Assembly: GCF_021191705.1 (NCBI RefSeq) | Contig: NZ_JAIWPU010000029.1 | Location: 1 to 54,846, forward strand | DNA from: Proluteimonas flavola | GTDB lineage: Bacteria > Pseudomonadota > Gammaproteobacteria > Xanthomonadales > Xanthomonadaceae | DNA length: 54,846 nt | Reading direction: 5' to 3' | In this document: one piece after another, positions 1 to 11,382 of the stretch | How the letters are laid out: each line of letters opens with the position of its first letter | How positions within the stretch are numbered: the stretch's first letter is position 1 | The notes under the pieces: generated by a model | The model's database searches: none | Told to the model about the DNA's origin: nothing | What the model saw: only the letters and a program-made list of their open reading frames with translations | Translations under genes and position numbers: made by a program

Positions 1-374
1 CCTCCGTGCAGCGGGTCACCGACATCATGGCCGAGATCTCCGCCGCCTCGCAGGAACAGGCCGCCGGCATCGAGCAGGTCAACCAGACCATCACCCAGAT
101 GGACGAGACCACCCAGCAGAACGCCGCGCTGGTCGAAGAGGCCTCGGCCGCCGCGCGCGCGATGGAGGAACAGGCCGGCGCGCTGGCCACGGCGATCTCC
201 GTGTTCCAGATCGAAATGAACGGCCGCAGGCCGACCGCTGCCCCTCTCCCGCTTGCGGGAGAGGGTGGGGTGAGGGCCGGAGCGGAAGGCGGGGCCAGGA
301 CGGCAGCGAAGCCGAAACCCACCCCGAAAAAGACCCCCGCCCCCGTCGCCGAGACCGACTGGGCCGAGTTCTGA
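1..374 (+). CDS. methyl-accepting chemotaxis protein, C-terminal fragment (gene begins before the window)
   Basis: The visible part reads in frame from base 3 to the TGA at 372-374, about 123 residues. The first 70 residues (AAGIEQVNQTITQMDETTQQ, then QNAALVEEASAAA) are the C-terminal half of a receptor signalling coiled coil that contacts CheA/CheW. After it comes a low-complexity linker rich in Ala, Pro and Lys, ending in DWAEF. That fits the xWxxF C-terminal docking tail (NWETF in E. coli Tar/Tsr) that recruits CheR and CheB. The next genes are cheR, cheD and cheB, so the receptor and its adaptation enzymes are encoded together. Part of the linker is encoded by an intergenic-type hairpin repeat (see 241-279). 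The ligand domain lies outside the window, so the stimulus is unknown. Confidence 0.9.
   Translation, partial: SVQRVTDIMAEISAASQEQAAGIEQVNQTITQMDETTQQNAALVEEASAAARAMEEQAGALATAISVFQIEMNGRRPTAAPLPLAGEGGVRAGAEGGARTAAKPKPTPKKTPAPVAETDWAEF
241..279. repeat. dispersed hairpin repeat inside the receptor coding sequence
   Basis: An 11-base arm CCCTCTCCCGC (242-252), a TT loop and the exact complement GCGGGAGAGGG (255-265) are followed by TGGGGTGAGGGC. This type of palindrome is usually intergenic in high-GC proteobacteria. Here it lies in the open frame and encodes part of the tail linker (PLPLAGEGGVRAGAEGG). It adds residues without breaking the frame. Confidence 0.7.
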
Positions 375-385
375 ACCCAGGCATC

Positions 386-415
386 GCGCAGGGCGGGTCT
401 CGACCCGCCCTGCGC
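386..415 (+). terminator. hairpin after the chemoreceptor gene
   Basis: A perfect 14-base inverted repeat (GCGCAGGGCGGGTC / GACCCGCCCTGCGC) with a TC loop starts 12 bases after the receptor stop codon. There is no T tract, so it may be a weak or Rho-assisted terminator or an mRNA-stabilising hairpin. It separates the receptor from the cheR promoter. Confidence 0.55.
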
Positions 416-479
416 AGGTGCGTCACGAGTCCCGGCACAGGGAAACGTGCCCCGTCTCCCCGCTCTGCGGCGATGCAGG

Positions 480-506
480 TCAACTTTCCGCAACCGCGGC
501 CGATAA
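480..506 (+). promoter_or_regulatory. sigma-28 (FliA)-type promoter for cheRDB
   Basis: TCAA (480-483), a 15-base spacer and GCCGATAA (499-506) match the FliA consensus. The spacer is the same length as at the other four candidate sites in this window. The predicted leader to the cheR ATG at 544 is about 30 bases. Confidence 0.7.
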
Positions 507-543
507 GTCTCCAGACGACATTCTTCCGGACACGCCGGTCGCC

Positions 544-1416
544 ATGAGTGCCACTTCCCTGCCCCACCCGCACGCCGAGAAGCGCGAATTCGCGTTCGCC
601 GAACGCGACTTCCGACGGATCTGCCAGCTGATCCACGACCGCGCCGGCATCGCGCTGGTCGACAGCAAGCGCGACATGGTCTACGGCCGCCTGTCGCGCC
701 GGCTTCGCGCGCTCGGGCTCGACAGTTTCGGCGACTACCTCGACCGCCTCGAACGCCAGCCCGAAGGCGAGGAATGGCAGGCGTTCACCAATGCGCTGAC
801 CACGAACCTGACCTCCTTCTTCCGCGAGCCGCACCATTTCGATACGCTGCGCGGCCAGTTGCAGCAGATCGACCGGGGCGCCAGGGGCACTGTGCTGTTG
901 TGGTCCTGCGCCGCCTCGACCGGCGAGGAACCGTACTCGATCGCGATCACCGCCTGCGAGGCGTTCGGGACGCTGACCCCGCCGGTGCGCATCCTCGCGA
1001 CCGACATCGACACCCAGGTCCTGGAAACGGCACGGCGCGGCGTCTATCCGGTCGAACGCGTCGCCGCACTCGATGCCGACCTGCGCCGGCGCTTCTTCCA
1101 GCGCGGCACCGGCCCGAACGACGGCAGGTGCCGGGTCCACCCCGCGCTGCAGGCACTGGTCGAGTTCCGCCCGCTGAACCTGCTCGCGCCGCGCTACGAC
1201 GTCGGCGGCCCGTTCGACGCGATCTTCTGCCGCAACGTCATGATCTACTTCGACAAGCCGACCCAGCGCGCGATCCTGTCGCGGCTGGTGACCCACATGG
1301 ATGCCGGCAGCCAGCTCTACACCGGCCACTCGGAAAACTACCTGCACGCCGCCGACCTGATCCAGCCCTGCGGCCGCACGCTCTACCGTCGCAATTTCGG
1401 GACGCCCGCCGGATGA
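544..1416 (+). CDS. cheR: chemotaxis protein methyltransferase CheR
   Basis: CheR transfers methyl groups from S-adenosylmethionine to receptor glutamates and, with CheB, sets chemotactic adaptation. The 290-residue product has the N-terminal helical CheR domain (roughly 15-75) and the SAM-binding domain with [14 protein letters not shown], followed by [10 protein letters not shown] and GHSEN, all family hallmarks. The ATG at 544 is chosen because the upstream part of the frame is the promoter region and the family N-terminus starts here. The stop overlaps the cheD ATG by four bases (ATGA). The upstream receptor carries an xWxxF tail suited to docking this enzyme. Confidence 0.96.
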   Translation: MSATSLPHPHAEKREFAFAERDFRRICQLIHDRAGIALVDSKRDMVYGRLSRRLRALGLDSFGDYLDRLERQPEGEEWQAFTNALTTNLTSFFREPHHFDTLRGQLQQIDRGARGTVLLWSCAASTGEEPYSIAITACEAFGTLTPPVRILATDIDTQVLETARRGVYPVERVAALDADLRRRFFQRGTGPNDGRCRVHPALQALVEFRPLNLLAPRYDVGGPFDAIFCRNVMIYFDKPTQRAILSRLVTHMDAGSQLYTGHSENYLHAADLIQPCGRTLYRRNFGTPAG

Positions 1417-2012
1417 GCCGGCCCGAGTTGCAGACCGACGAGGTGATGCGCTACCGAGACCCGCAGTTCAAGGTGCCGGCAGCGAAGCTGCTGCCGACCC
1501 AGTACCTGGTCGTCGACGACGGCACCGCGCTGGTCACCGTGCTCGGCTCCTGCGTCGCCGCCTGCATCCGCGATCCGCTGCTGCAGCTCGGCGGCATGAA
1601 CCACTTCCTGTTGCCCGAAGGCACCGGTGGCGACGGCGCGCCCGCGCGCTACGGCAGCTACGCGATGGAAGTGCTGATCAACGAACTGCTCAAGCGCGGC
1701 GCCAACCGCAGGCGCCTGGAAGCCAAGGTCTTCGGCGGCGCCAACGTGCTCAAGGGCTTCACCAGCAACCCGGTCGGCACCCGCAACGCCGAGTTCGTGC
1801 GCAGCTACCTCGACGCCGAGAACATCCCGGTCGTCGCCGAGGACCTGTGCGGCATCCATCCGCGCAAGGTCTGGTTCTTCCCGCAGAGTGGCAAGGTCAT
1901 GGTCTATCGCCTGCCGCATGCGCACGGCGCCGAGGTCGCCGCCGCCGAATCGGCGGTCCGCGCCCGGCTGGCGCGCGCGCCGGTCGCCGGCGACGTGGAG
2001 TTGTTCCAGTGA
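1413..2012 (+). CDS. cheD: chemoreceptor glutamine deamidase CheD
   Basis: CheD deamidates specific receptor glutamines so that they can be methylated, and in some species also interacts with CheC. The 199-residue product has the catalytic Cys in [13 protein letters not shown], the His in GGMNHFLLP, and the later FGGANVL and NVLKGF region typical of the family. It starts at an ATG overlapping the cheR stop and ends overlapping the cheB GTG, so cheR-cheD-cheB is very likely one translationally coupled operon. Confidence 0.95.
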   Translation: MSRPELQTDEVMRYRDPQFKVPAAKLLPTQYLVVDDGTALVTVLGSCVAACIRDPLLQLGGMNHFLLPEGTGGDGAPARYGSYAMEVLINELLKRGANRRRLEAKVFGGANVLKGFTSNPVGTRNAEFVRSYLDAENIPVVAEDLCGIHPRKVWFFPQSGKVMVYRLPHAHGAEVAAAESAVRARLARAPVAGDVELFQ

Positions 2013-3070
2013 GCCGCTGCCGGGTGCTGATCGTCGACGACTCGGCCGTCGTCCGCCAGTTGCTGACCGAGTTGCTGTCGCAGGATCCACAGATCGAGGT
2101 TGTCGGCAGCGCCGCCGATCCGCTGCTCGCGCGCGAGAAGATCAAGCGCCTCAATCCCGACGTGCTGACGCTGGACGTCGAGATGCCGCGCATGGATGGC
2201 CTGGTATTCCTCGAGAACCTGATGCGGCTGCGGCCGATGCCGGTGGTCATGGTGTCCTCGCTGACCGAGCGCGGCGCCGACATCACCCTGCAGGCGCTGG
2301 CGCTGGGCGCGGTCGACTTCGTCACCAAGCCCAGGCTCGGCCTCGCGCAGGGACTGGAGGACTACGCCGGCGAGATCGTCGCCAAGGTCAAGGCGGCCGC
2401 GCACGCGCAGGTACGCACGCCGGCGCGGACCGCGGCCAGGCATCCCGCCGCCAGCGCCCCGCCCGCCGCGGCCAGCCCGGTCGCGGTGCGCTTCCGCACG
2501 ACCGACCGGCTGATCGCGATCGGCGCCTCGGCCGGCGGTACCGAGGCGATCCGCGTGGTGCTGGAACAGATGCCGCCCGACGCGCCGGCCATCGTGCTGA
2601 CCCAGCACATCCCGGCCAGCTTCAGCACGCCGTTCGCCGAACGCCTCGACCGCCACTCGGCGATGCAGGTGCGCGAAGCGCGCGACGGCGAAATGATCCT
2701 GCCCGGCCACGCCTACCTGCCTCCGGGCGACCACCACCTGCGCGTGGTCCGCGACGGTGCGCGCTGGCGCTGCCGGCTCGATGCCGGCCCGCCGGTCAAC
2801 CGCCACCGTCCCGCGGTCGACGTGCTGTTCCGCTCGGTCGCGCAGAGCGCCGGCGGCAACGCGGTCGCCGCGATCCTGACCGGCATGGGCGACGACGGCG
2901 CCCGAGGCCTGCTGGAACTGCGCGAGGCCGGCGCCGCGACCCTGGTCCAGGACGAGGCGAGCAGCGTGGTCTGGGGCATGCCCGGCGCGGCGGTACGGCT
3001 CGGCGCGGCGCAGGATGTCGTCGCACTGGACGAAATCGCGGCGCGCCTGCTCGCGCTTGCCCGCGAATGA
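2009..3070 (+). CDS. cheB: chemotaxis response regulator protein-glutamate methylesterase CheB
   Basis: CheB removes receptor methyl groups after phosphorylation by CheA. The 353-residue product has an N-terminal receiver domain ([13 protein letters not shown]; phosphoacceptor Asp near residue 56 in [12 protein letters not shown]; conserved Lys in FVTKP), an Ala/Pro-rich linker (about 130-160), and the esterase domain. The catalytic triad is visible as Ser in IGASAGGTE (near 170), His in LTQHIPASF (near 198) and Asp in [10 protein letters not shown] (near 292). The GTG start at 2009 overlaps the cheD stop. No cheA, cheW or cheY lies in the window. Confidence 0.96.
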   Translation: MSRCRVLIVDDSAVVRQLLTELLSQDPQIEVVGSAADPLLAREKIKRLNPDVLTLDVEMPRMDGLVFLENLMRLRPMPVVMVSSLTERGADITLQALALGAVDFVTKPRLGLAQGLEDYAGEIVAKVKAAAHAQVRTPARTAARHPAASAPPAAASPVAVRFRTTDRLIAIGASAGGTEAIRVVLEQMPPDAPAIVLTQHIPASFSTPFAERLDRHSAMQVREARDGEMILPGHAYLPPGDHHLRVVRDGARWRCRLDAGPPVNRHRPAVDVLFRSVAQSAGGNAVAAILTGMGDDGARGLLELREAGAATLVQDEASSVVWGMPGAAVRLGAAQDVVALDEIAARLLALARE

Positions 3071-3334
3071 GCCGAGGCGCCGCGGTTGAAGACCGCGCTG
3101 GCCCGCAGGACCGCGGCAGCGGCACGGCTCGTCTGCGCTGAAGTGCGGGTCCGGGGCCATCGCGATCCTCATGGCGGTGTCCGTCCTGCCGCTGGGCGCG
3201 CGTGCAACGCCGCCTGGCGGCTCAGGCGCAAACGTTTGCAGGGCTGTCAGTGGTCCGCTCCCACCTGCCACCGTCGACTGCCGAACGGTTGGGAAGGCAC
3301 CAATCGACCCTGCACTCCCTGATCGGCTGGCGCC

Positions 3335-3745
3335 TCACTGGCGCCCGCGATGATTGCAGACCGCCGACACGCGTTCGTTGAGCCGGCGCAGATCGTCGTA
3401 GCGGCGCTGGGTGCCGAGCTTGCGCAACGCGTTTTCGCGACTGGCGCGGGCGGCCAGGCATCGCGCGTGCTGGTCGTCGCGCCGGGGCGGCGTCGCACGT
3501 GTCGGCGTCCGCCGCGTCGACGCGGCTGCACGGCGCTGCGTGGACGGTTTCGCCGGACGTTGCGTTGCCGTCGTCGTGGGCGCGTCCCGCACCTCGGCCG
3601 TCCACGTCCGCAGTGCCTCGCCATCGGCGCAGGGCTGCGATTGATAGCTGTGCCCGCCGCGCCCGTCGGCGCATTTGTGCACCGACTGCGCAGCGACCGG
3701 CCACGCGACGAACAGCAGCACAACGGTGCAGATCCGCATCGGCAT
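3335..3745 (-). CDS. small secreted DUF4124-like protein
   Basis: A 136-residue product with a signal peptide (MPMRICTVVLLFVAWPVAAQ) followed by VHKCADGRGGHSYQSQPC. That is the pattern of DUF4124-like periplasmic proteins: K-C-x-D, an aromatic, then P-C, with two cysteines that may pair. The middle is low-complexity and Arg/Thr/Pro-rich, and the C-terminal third (HARCLAARASRENALRKLG) is helical and charged. A strong ribosome site, GGAGGGA, directly precedes the ATG. Function is unknown. The 264 bases on its downstream side, up to cheB, show no gene. Confidence 0.75.
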   Translation of the reverse strand: MPMRICTVVLLFVAWPVAAQSVHKCADGRGGHSYQSQPCADGEALRTWTAEVRDAPTTTATQRPAKPSTQRRAAASTRRTPTRATPPRRDDQHARCLAARASRENALRKLGTQRRYDDLRRLNERVSAVCNHRGRQ

Positions 3746-3863
3746 TCCCTCCGTGGAAGAACCGCCTGCGACCCTGCGCCCGTGACGCTCCGTGCACCAT
3801 CGTGCGAACGCCCGCGCGCCCTCGGTCGCGGCCTGCAGGGATCGTCAGGAAATCCGCCGGCGA

Positions 3864-5234
3864 TCAGTCGTCGCCGGCCTCGCAGGCCTTGCGGATCGCT
3901 TCCGCGCGCGCGGCGCGCAAGGCGTCGAGCTTGTCCTTGAGCTTGATCTCCATGCCGCGCGCCACCGGCTGGTAGTAGACCCGCTCGCCCATCGCATCTG
4001 GAAATCCGGTCTGGTCGAGCGCGATGCCACCTTCGGCATCGTGGTCGTACTGGTAGCCGGTGCCGTAGCCGAGCTCCTTCATCAGCCTGGTCGGGGCGTT
4101 GCGGATGTGCAGCGGCACGTCCTGTGTGCCGTACTCGCGCACGTCGCGCCTGGCCTGGTTGAAAGCCATGTAGCCCGCATTGGATTTCGCGGTGCTGGCC
4201 AGATAGATCACCAGTTGCGCGAGCGCGAGATCGCCCTCGGGACTGCCGAGGCGGTCGTACGTGTCCCAGGCATCGACCGCCATCTGCAGCGCACGCGGAT
4301 CGGCCAGGCCGACATCCTCGACCGCCATGCGGGTCATGCGCCGGGCGAGGTAACCGGGATCGCAGCCGCCGTCGAGCATCCGCGCCAGCCAGTAGAGCGC
4401 GGCGTCCGGATTCGAACTGCGCACGCATTTGTGCAGTGCCGAGATCTGGTCGTAGAACTGCTCGCCGCCCTTGTCGAAACGGCGCGTGCGGTCGGCCAGC
4501 ACCTGTTCGATGGTGCCGGCGTTGACTTCGCCGCCCTCGCCCGCCAGTTCGGCGGCGATTTCCAGCAGGGTCAGTGCGCGTCGCACGTCGCCGTCGGCGG
4601 CCACCGCGATCAGCCGCAGCAGATCCTCGGCGATCCGCAGGCCGCGATCGCCGAGACCACGGTCCGCATCGGCCAGCGCACGGTGCAGCGATGCGAGGAT
4701 GTCGTCGGGCGACACCGGCTCCATCACGTGCACGCGGCAGCGCGACAGCAACGCGGAGTTGAGTTCGAACGACGGGTTCTCGGTGGTCGCGCCGACGAAC
4801 ACGATCGTGCCGCGTTCGATATGCGGCAGGAACGCATCCTGCTGGGTCTTGTTGAAGCGGTGCACCTCGTCGACGAACAGCACCGTGCGGCGCCCGCCAT
4901 CGAAGCGGTGCGCGGCCTCGGCCAGCACCTGGCGCACGTCCGGCAGGCCGGACAGCACGGCCGAGATCGCCTTGAACTCGGCATCCGCGTAATGCGACAG
5001 CAGCAGCGCCAGCGTGGTCTTGCCGCACCCCGGCGGCCCCCACAGCACCATCGAATGGATCTTGCCGGCCTCGACCGCCGTGCGCAGCGCCGTGCCTTCG
5101 GTCAGCAGACGACGCTGCCCGACCATTTCGTCGAGCGTCGCCGGGCGCATGCGCTCGGCCAGCGGACGCATGGCGCTGCGGTCGACCTGCAGCAGGTCGC
5201 CGCCGTCGGCGCGGGATGGGCGGGAACGGGGCAC
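3864..5234 (-). CDS. rarA: replication-associated recombination protein A (RarA/MgsA AAA+ ATPase)
   Basis: RarA is a clamp-loader-like AAA+ ATPase that acts at stalled replication forks. The product is 456 residues from a GTG at 5234 (VPRSRPSRADGGDLLQVD). In-frame extension upstream is possible but not family-like. Walker A is GPPGCGKTT (66-73), Walker B is VLFVDEVHRF (near 118-124), and GATTENPSFE is the sensor-1 segment. The C-terminal half contains the RarA-specific LARRMTRMAVEDVGLADP and GYGTGYQYDHD regions. It lies downstream of lolA and ftsK on the same strand, as in E. coli, although a pseudogene and repeats separate it from lolA here. Confidence 0.95.
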   Translation of the reverse strand: MPRSRPSRADGGDLLQVDRSAMRPLAERMRPATLDEMVGQRRLLTEGTALRTAVEAGKIHSMVLWGPPGCGKTTLALLLSHYADAEFKAISAVLSGLPDVRQVLAEAAHRFDGGRRTVLFVDEVHRFNKTQQDAFLPHIERGTIVFVGATTENPSFELNSALLSRCRVHVMEPVSPDDILASLHRALADADRGLGDRGLRIAEDLLRLIAVAADGDVRRALTLLEIAAELAGEGGEVNAGTIEQVLADRTRRFDKGGEQFYDQISALHKCVRSSNPDAALYWLARMLDGGCDPGYLARRMTRMAVEDVGLADPRALQMAVDAWDTYDRLGSPEGDLALAQLVIYLASTAKSNAGYMAFNQARRDVREYGTQDVPLHIRNAPTRLMKELGYGTGYQYDHDAEGGIALDQTGFPDAMGERVYYQPVARGMEIKLKDKLDALRAARAEAIRKACEAGDD

Positions 5235-5274
5235 GCGATTAACCTGTGACCTGGATCTGCAACGGAGTGCCGGG

Positions 5275-5702
5275 ATGACGATATTGCGACGCGCGGCCGT
5301 GATCACAACCACAAGGCGCCATCTGGCGCGGCTCGCAGGCAGCCTGCTGTTGCTTGCGGTCTCGATGACGGCGGCTGCCGACTGGCGCCGCGACGCGGTG
5401 GATACGCTGGGCCGCGAAAGCAGCGGTCATCGGCTCGTGGTCCTTGGCGAAATGCACGGCACGCGCGAGTTCCGCAGAGGCCGATGACCGCGCTTTTGCG
5501 CGACCTCGCGCCGCTGTCGATCGATATCGCCGCGAAGCGTGGCGAGTTCTGGGCCTGCCTGGATGAAGACGCCTGTGGACCAGCGCCAGTCGCGTCGCCA
5601 CGCGAGGGCGGCCGCCAACCCGACGACGCGCCATTCGACTACCGGCTCGTGCTGCCGGCGTTCACGCCGATCCGGCAGGTCGGTGACGCGCTTGAAAACT
5701 GA
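5275..5702 (+). pseudogene. ChaN/DUF399-like haem-binding family gene remnant with internal deletion
   Basis: A frame starting at ATG 5275 (ribosome site GGAG 10 bases upstream) encodes a signal peptide, then SGHRLVVLGEMHGTRE, the beginning of the ChaN/Tiki-like domain. It ends after 70 residues at a TGA (5485-5487). Another frame (5484-5702) encodes FDYRLVLPAFTPIRQVGDAL, which looks like the C-terminal end of the same family. The family is normally near 280 residues, so most of the middle appears deleted and the two ends are out of frame with each other. The gene is divergent from rarA. Confidence 0.6.
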
Positions 5703-5726
5703 AGACGGACGCAAACGGCATTGCGC

Positions 5727-5829
5727 CGTCATCCCCGCGGCTCTTAACAGCCGAACGCCTGGTCATCCATGGACGTCGCTCGAAGGATCCGCTGAACAAA
5801 TCGTCCTTCCCGCGAAAGCGGGAATGACG
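5727..5829. repeat. decayed copy of the CGTCATTCCCGCG inverted-repeat element
   Basis: The left end CGTCATCCCCGCG (5727-5739) and the right end CGCGAAAGCGGGAATGACG (5811-5829) are inverted relative to each other, as in the fuller element at 16616-16778. The interior is diverged. It fills the gap between the ChaN-like pseudogene and lolA. Confidence 0.6.
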
Positions 5830-5845
5830 CGCGTTGAATGCAACG

Positions 5846-5875
5846 CCCGTTGCAGCGACGCCCGTTGCAGCGACG
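5846..5875. repeat. two tandem copies of a 15-base unit
   Basis: CCCGTTGCAGCGACG occurs twice in direct succession (5846-5860 and 5861-5875), with a partial related unit just before. It lies next to the decayed palindromic element and may be replication-slippage expansion. No coding role is seen. Confidence 0.7.
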
Positions 5876-5961
5876 CCTGATCCCGGCAACGCGAACGGCC
5901 GCCCGAAGGCGGCCGCTCGATGCGAGGTCTCGCGAATCCCGCAGCGCGGGACGCGAAAGAC

Positions 5962-6603
5962 TTACTCCTCGCCCACCACATCCACGCCCGCCGGCGGCGT
6001 GTAGCGGAACGTGTCGGCGGCGAACGTGGGATTGCGCTTCCAGCCGCTGAACCCGATGGTCGTGCGCTGGCCCAGCGTGTCGTGGATCTCCATGCGCGAC
6101 AGGCTGCCGTCGCTGCCGAAGCCCAGACGCGCACGTTCGAACGCGGCATTCTCGGCGCGCTTGGGGCGCAGTTCGAGCCAGTTGAGGCCACCTGCACTGC
6201 CGGCCTCGGCGACGCTGAAGTCGCGGTCGAGCTTCGACGGGTCGATCAGCGCGGCCAGCGGGCTGTCCTGTTCCTCGCTGCCCTGCGAGCGACGCGTGAC
6301 CTGCTGCAGGTCGGGATCGAAGACCCACACCGTGCGGCCGTCGGCGACGATCAGCTGCGGATACGGCTGCACGTACTCCCAGCGGAACAGGCGCGGCGCC
6401 GACAGGGCCAGCGTGCCGCTCGAACTTTCCTTGACCCGGCCGTTGCCGTCGGCGACCTGCTGGGTGAACCGGGCTTCGAGGCCCTTGAGTCCGCGCGTGA
6501 ACTGCTCGAGCTGCGGGCGCGCATCGGCGGCCTGCGCGAGGCCGGCCACCATCAGCACGGCGACGGCGGCGAACCAGCGGGAATGACGGATCATCGAGCG
6601 CAT
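5962..6603 (-). CDS. lolA: outer membrane lipoprotein carrier protein LolA
   Basis: LolA is the periplasmic chaperone that takes lipoproteins from LolCDE to LolB at the outer membrane. The 213-residue product has a signal peptide (WFAAVAVLMVAGLAQA) followed by LEQFTRGLKGLEARFTQQVAD, which starts the LolA fold. RLFRWEYVQPYPQLIVADG, VWVFDPDLQQVTRR and the C-terminal TTIGFSGWKRNPTF are family segments. The start at 6603 (MRSMIRHS) is preferred because GAGGTG lies 7 bases upstream; the ATG at 6594 is an alternative. It follows ftsK on the same strand. Confidence 0.94.
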   Translation of the reverse strand: MRSMIRHSRWFAAVAVLMVAGLAQAADARPQLEQFTRGLKGLEARFTQQVADGNGRVKESSSGTLALSAPRLFRWEYVQPYPQLIVADGRTVWVFDPDLQQVTRRSQGSEEQDSPLAALIDPSKLDRDFSVAEAGSAGGLNWLELRPKRAENAAFERARLGFGSDGSLSRMEIHDTLGQRTTIGFSGWKRNPTFAADTFRYTPPAGVDVVGEE

Positions 6604-6739
6604 GCGAAGGCACCTCAGGGGTCGATACGACGTTGGATCGGAGTGTGCGAATTGCTGGCTGAATGCGGCGACGACAACGCGGACGCGCGCCGTTGCCGTG
6701 CATCGACGATTCATCGCATCGACGCGCCCTGGGAATCGA

Positions 6740-9124
6740 TCAGCGCGGCGGAGGCGGCGGCGCGAGCACGCTGCGGTCGCCGTTGTGCTCCGGCGGCGTC
6801 ACGACGCCGGCCGCTTCCATTGCCTCGACCAGACGCGCGGCGCGGTTGTAGCCGATCTTCAGCCGGCGCTGCACACCGGAGATCGAGGCGCGGCGGGTCT
6901 CGGTGACGATCTTGACCGCCTCGTCGTACAGCGGATCGCTCTCGTCGCCACCCCCGCCGCCGCTTTCCGGCAGACCGGTCGCGCCGACCACGGTGCCGTC
7001 GCCCATCGTCTGCACTTCGTCGAGCACGCCCGAGATGTAGTCGGCCCGGCCGCTCTGCTTGAGGTGTTCGACGACGCGGTGCACTTCCTCGTCGGACACG
7101 AAGGCGCCGTGCACGCGCTCGGGCATCGCCGTACCCGGCGGCAGGTACAGCATGTCGCCATTGCCGAGCAGCGTTTCCGCACCGGACTGGTCGAGGATGG
7201 TGCGCGAATCGATCTTGGAACTGACCTGGAACGCGATGCGGGTCGGGATGTTGGCCTTGATCAGGCCGGTGATCACGTCCACCGACGGGCGCTGCGTGGC
7301 GAGGATCAGATGGATGCCGGCCGCACGCGCCTTCTGCGCCAGGCGCGCGATCAGTTCCTCGACCTTCTTGCCGACGATCATCATCATGTCGGCGAATTCG
7401 TCGATGAAGATGACGATGTAGGGCAACGGCTCGAGCAGTTCGGCGACGTCGCTCGATTCGGGGTTCGGCCGGAACAGCGGATCGGACATCGGCTGTCCGG
7501 CGTCCTGCGCGTCCTTGACCTTCTTGTTGAAGCCGGCCAGGTTGCGCACGCCGACCGCGCTCATCAGCTTGTAGCGGCGTTCCATCTCCGCCACGCACCA
7601 GCGCAGGCCGTTCGCGGCCTCCTTCATGTCGGTGACCACCGGCGCCAGCAGATGCGGAATGCCTTCGTAGACGCTGAGTTCCAGCATCTTCGGGTCGATC
7701 ATCAGCATGCGCAGCTCTTTCGGGCTGGCCTTGAACAGCAGGCTGAGCACCATCGAGTTCACCGCGACCGACTTGCCCGAGCCGGTGGTACCGGCGACGA
7801 GCAGATGCGGCATGCGCGCGAGATCCGCGACCACCGACTGGCCGCTGATGCCCTTGCCCAGCGCCAGCGTGAGCGGGCTCGGCGACTTGTCGTATTCCTT
7901 GGAGCGCAGCAGTTCGGAGAGATAGATCATCTCCCGGCGCACGTTCGGGATTTCCAGGCCGATCACCGACTTGCCCGGAATCACATCGACCACGCGCACC
8001 GATTTGACCGACAGGCCGCGCGCGATGTCCTTGTCCAGCGAGCTGATCTGGCTGACCTTGACGCCCGGCGCCGGCTCCATCTCGAAGCGCGTGATCACCG
8101 GGCCCGGCTGCGCTTCCTTGACTTCCACATCGATGCGGAAGTCCTTGAGCTTGAACTCGATCTGCCGCGACAGGGTTTCCAGCGTCTCCTCGTCATAGCC
8201 CTTGGGCTGCGGCTTGGGATCGTCGAGCAGCGACAGCGGCGGCAGGTCCGAGCCGTTGGCATTGACGCCATGGAACATCGGGATCTGCTGTTCGCGCTTG
8301 GCGCGCTCGCTCTTCTCGACCACCGGCGGCACGACCGGCGCTTCGATCTTCACCGGTGCGCGCCTGGCCCGCAGTTCGGTGTCGACCTTGCGCGCCTCGG
8401 TGCGCTCCTCGCGGTGCACGCGGGCTTCCTTCCAGTCGGTCGCCTGCTTGCTGCTGCGGCGGAACAGCACCGGCAGCTGCATCACCCAGCCGCCGATGCG
8501 GTCCATCAACGCGAACCAGGACAGCCCGGTCGCCAGCGTCACCGAGACCAGGAACAACGCGAGCAACAGCAGGTTGCCGCCAAACGCGCCCAGCCCCGCC
8601 TCCAATGTATTGCCGATCAGCCGACCGAGGATGCCGCCACCGCCAGCCGGATAGTTCAGCAGATTCTCGAAGCGCAGTGCGAGCAGGCCTGCGCCGGTGA
8701 TCAGGAAACCGACGATGCCGGCCAAGCGCAGGGCCGGCCCGAAATCCGCACGACCATCGCCATTCCGATCCATGCCGAACAGCGCGATCCACGCAATCGC
8801 GCCGAGGATCAACGGCAGTGGATACGCCATGAAGCCGAACAACTGCAGCAGCACGTCGGCGATCCAAGCGCCCACCGGCCCACCCACGTTGCGGATCTCG
8901 CTGGGCAACACGCCGGTCTGCGATGACCAGCTGGGGTCGGTGTGCGAATGCGTGACCAGGCACGCCAGCAGATACAGCAGCAGCGGCGCGATCAGGATCA
9001 GCGCAATGTCGCGGACCAGCCGCTGGCGACGCGGGTTCGGCGCTGCCTTGGCGGACGCCGCGGGTGCGGCGTCCCTGGCTGCGCTGCGCGTGCGCTTGGG
9101 GCGGTCTGAAAGCGGTCGTGCCAC
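6740..9124 (-). CDS. ftsK: DNA translocase FtsK
   Basis: FtsK couples division to chromosome segregation by pumping DNA at the septum toward dif and activating XerCD. The 794-residue product starts at a GTG. It has an N-terminal domain with about four membrane segments ([19 protein letters not shown] is the first), a fairly short linker (about 200-300), and the motor domain with Walker [13 protein letters not shown] near residue 445 and Walker B-like [14 protein letters not shown]. The C-terminal gamma winged helix ([21 protein letters not shown]) binds orienting KOPS sequences. At 794 residues it is much shorter than E. coli FtsK (1329) because of the short linker. It is upstream of lolA. 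Confidence 0.96.
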   Translation of the reverse strand: MARPLSDRPKRTRSAARDAAPAASAKAAPNPRRQRLVRDIALILIAPLLLYLLACLVTHSHTDPSWSSQTGVLPSEIRNVGGPVGAWIADVLLQLFGFMAYPLPLILGAIAWIALFGMDRNGDGRADFGPALRLAGIVGFLITGAGLLALRFENLLNYPAGGGGILGRLIGNTLEAGLGAFGGNLLLLALFLVSVTLATGLSWFALMDRIGGWVMQLPVLFRRSSKQATDWKEARVHREERTEARKVDTELRARRAPVKIEAPVVPPVVEKSERAKREQQIPMFHGVNANGSDLPPLSLLDDPKPQPKGYDEETLETLSRQIEFKLKDFRIDVEVKEAQPGPVITRFEMEPAPGVKVSQISSLDKDIARGLSVKSVRVVDVIPGKSVIGLEIPNVRREMIYLSELLRSKEYDKSPSPLTLALGKGISGQSVVADLARMPHLLVAGTTGSGKSVAVNSMVLSLLFKASPKELRMLMIDPKMLELSVYEGIPHLLAPVVTDMKEAANGLRWCVAEMERRYKLMSAVGVRNLAGFNKKVKDAQDAGQPMSDPLFRPNPESSDVAELLEPLPYIVIFIDEFADMMMIVGKKVEELIARLAQKARAAGIHLILATQRPSVDVITGLIKANIPTRIAFQVSSKIDSRTILDQSGAETLLGNGDMLYLPPGTAMPERVHGAFVSDEEVHRVVEHLKQSGRADYISGVLDEVQTMGDGTVVGATGLPESGGGGGDESDPLYDEAVKIVTETRRASISGVQRRLKIGYNRAARLVEAMEAAGVVTPPEHNGDRSVLAPPPPPR

Positions 9125-9170
9125 CGTGCGTCTTTACCTGAGGAAGTCGGTACAGGCCTTTGATCTTACG

Positions 9171-11358
<2,188 letters not shown>

Positions 11359-11382
11359 GTCCGCAGCGTCGGCGGGCGGCGC

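Noticed and set aside
3071..3334. Gene or RNA between cheB and the DUF4124-like gene
   Set aside because: Short frames only, no ribosome site, no tRNA-like or terminator structure seen.
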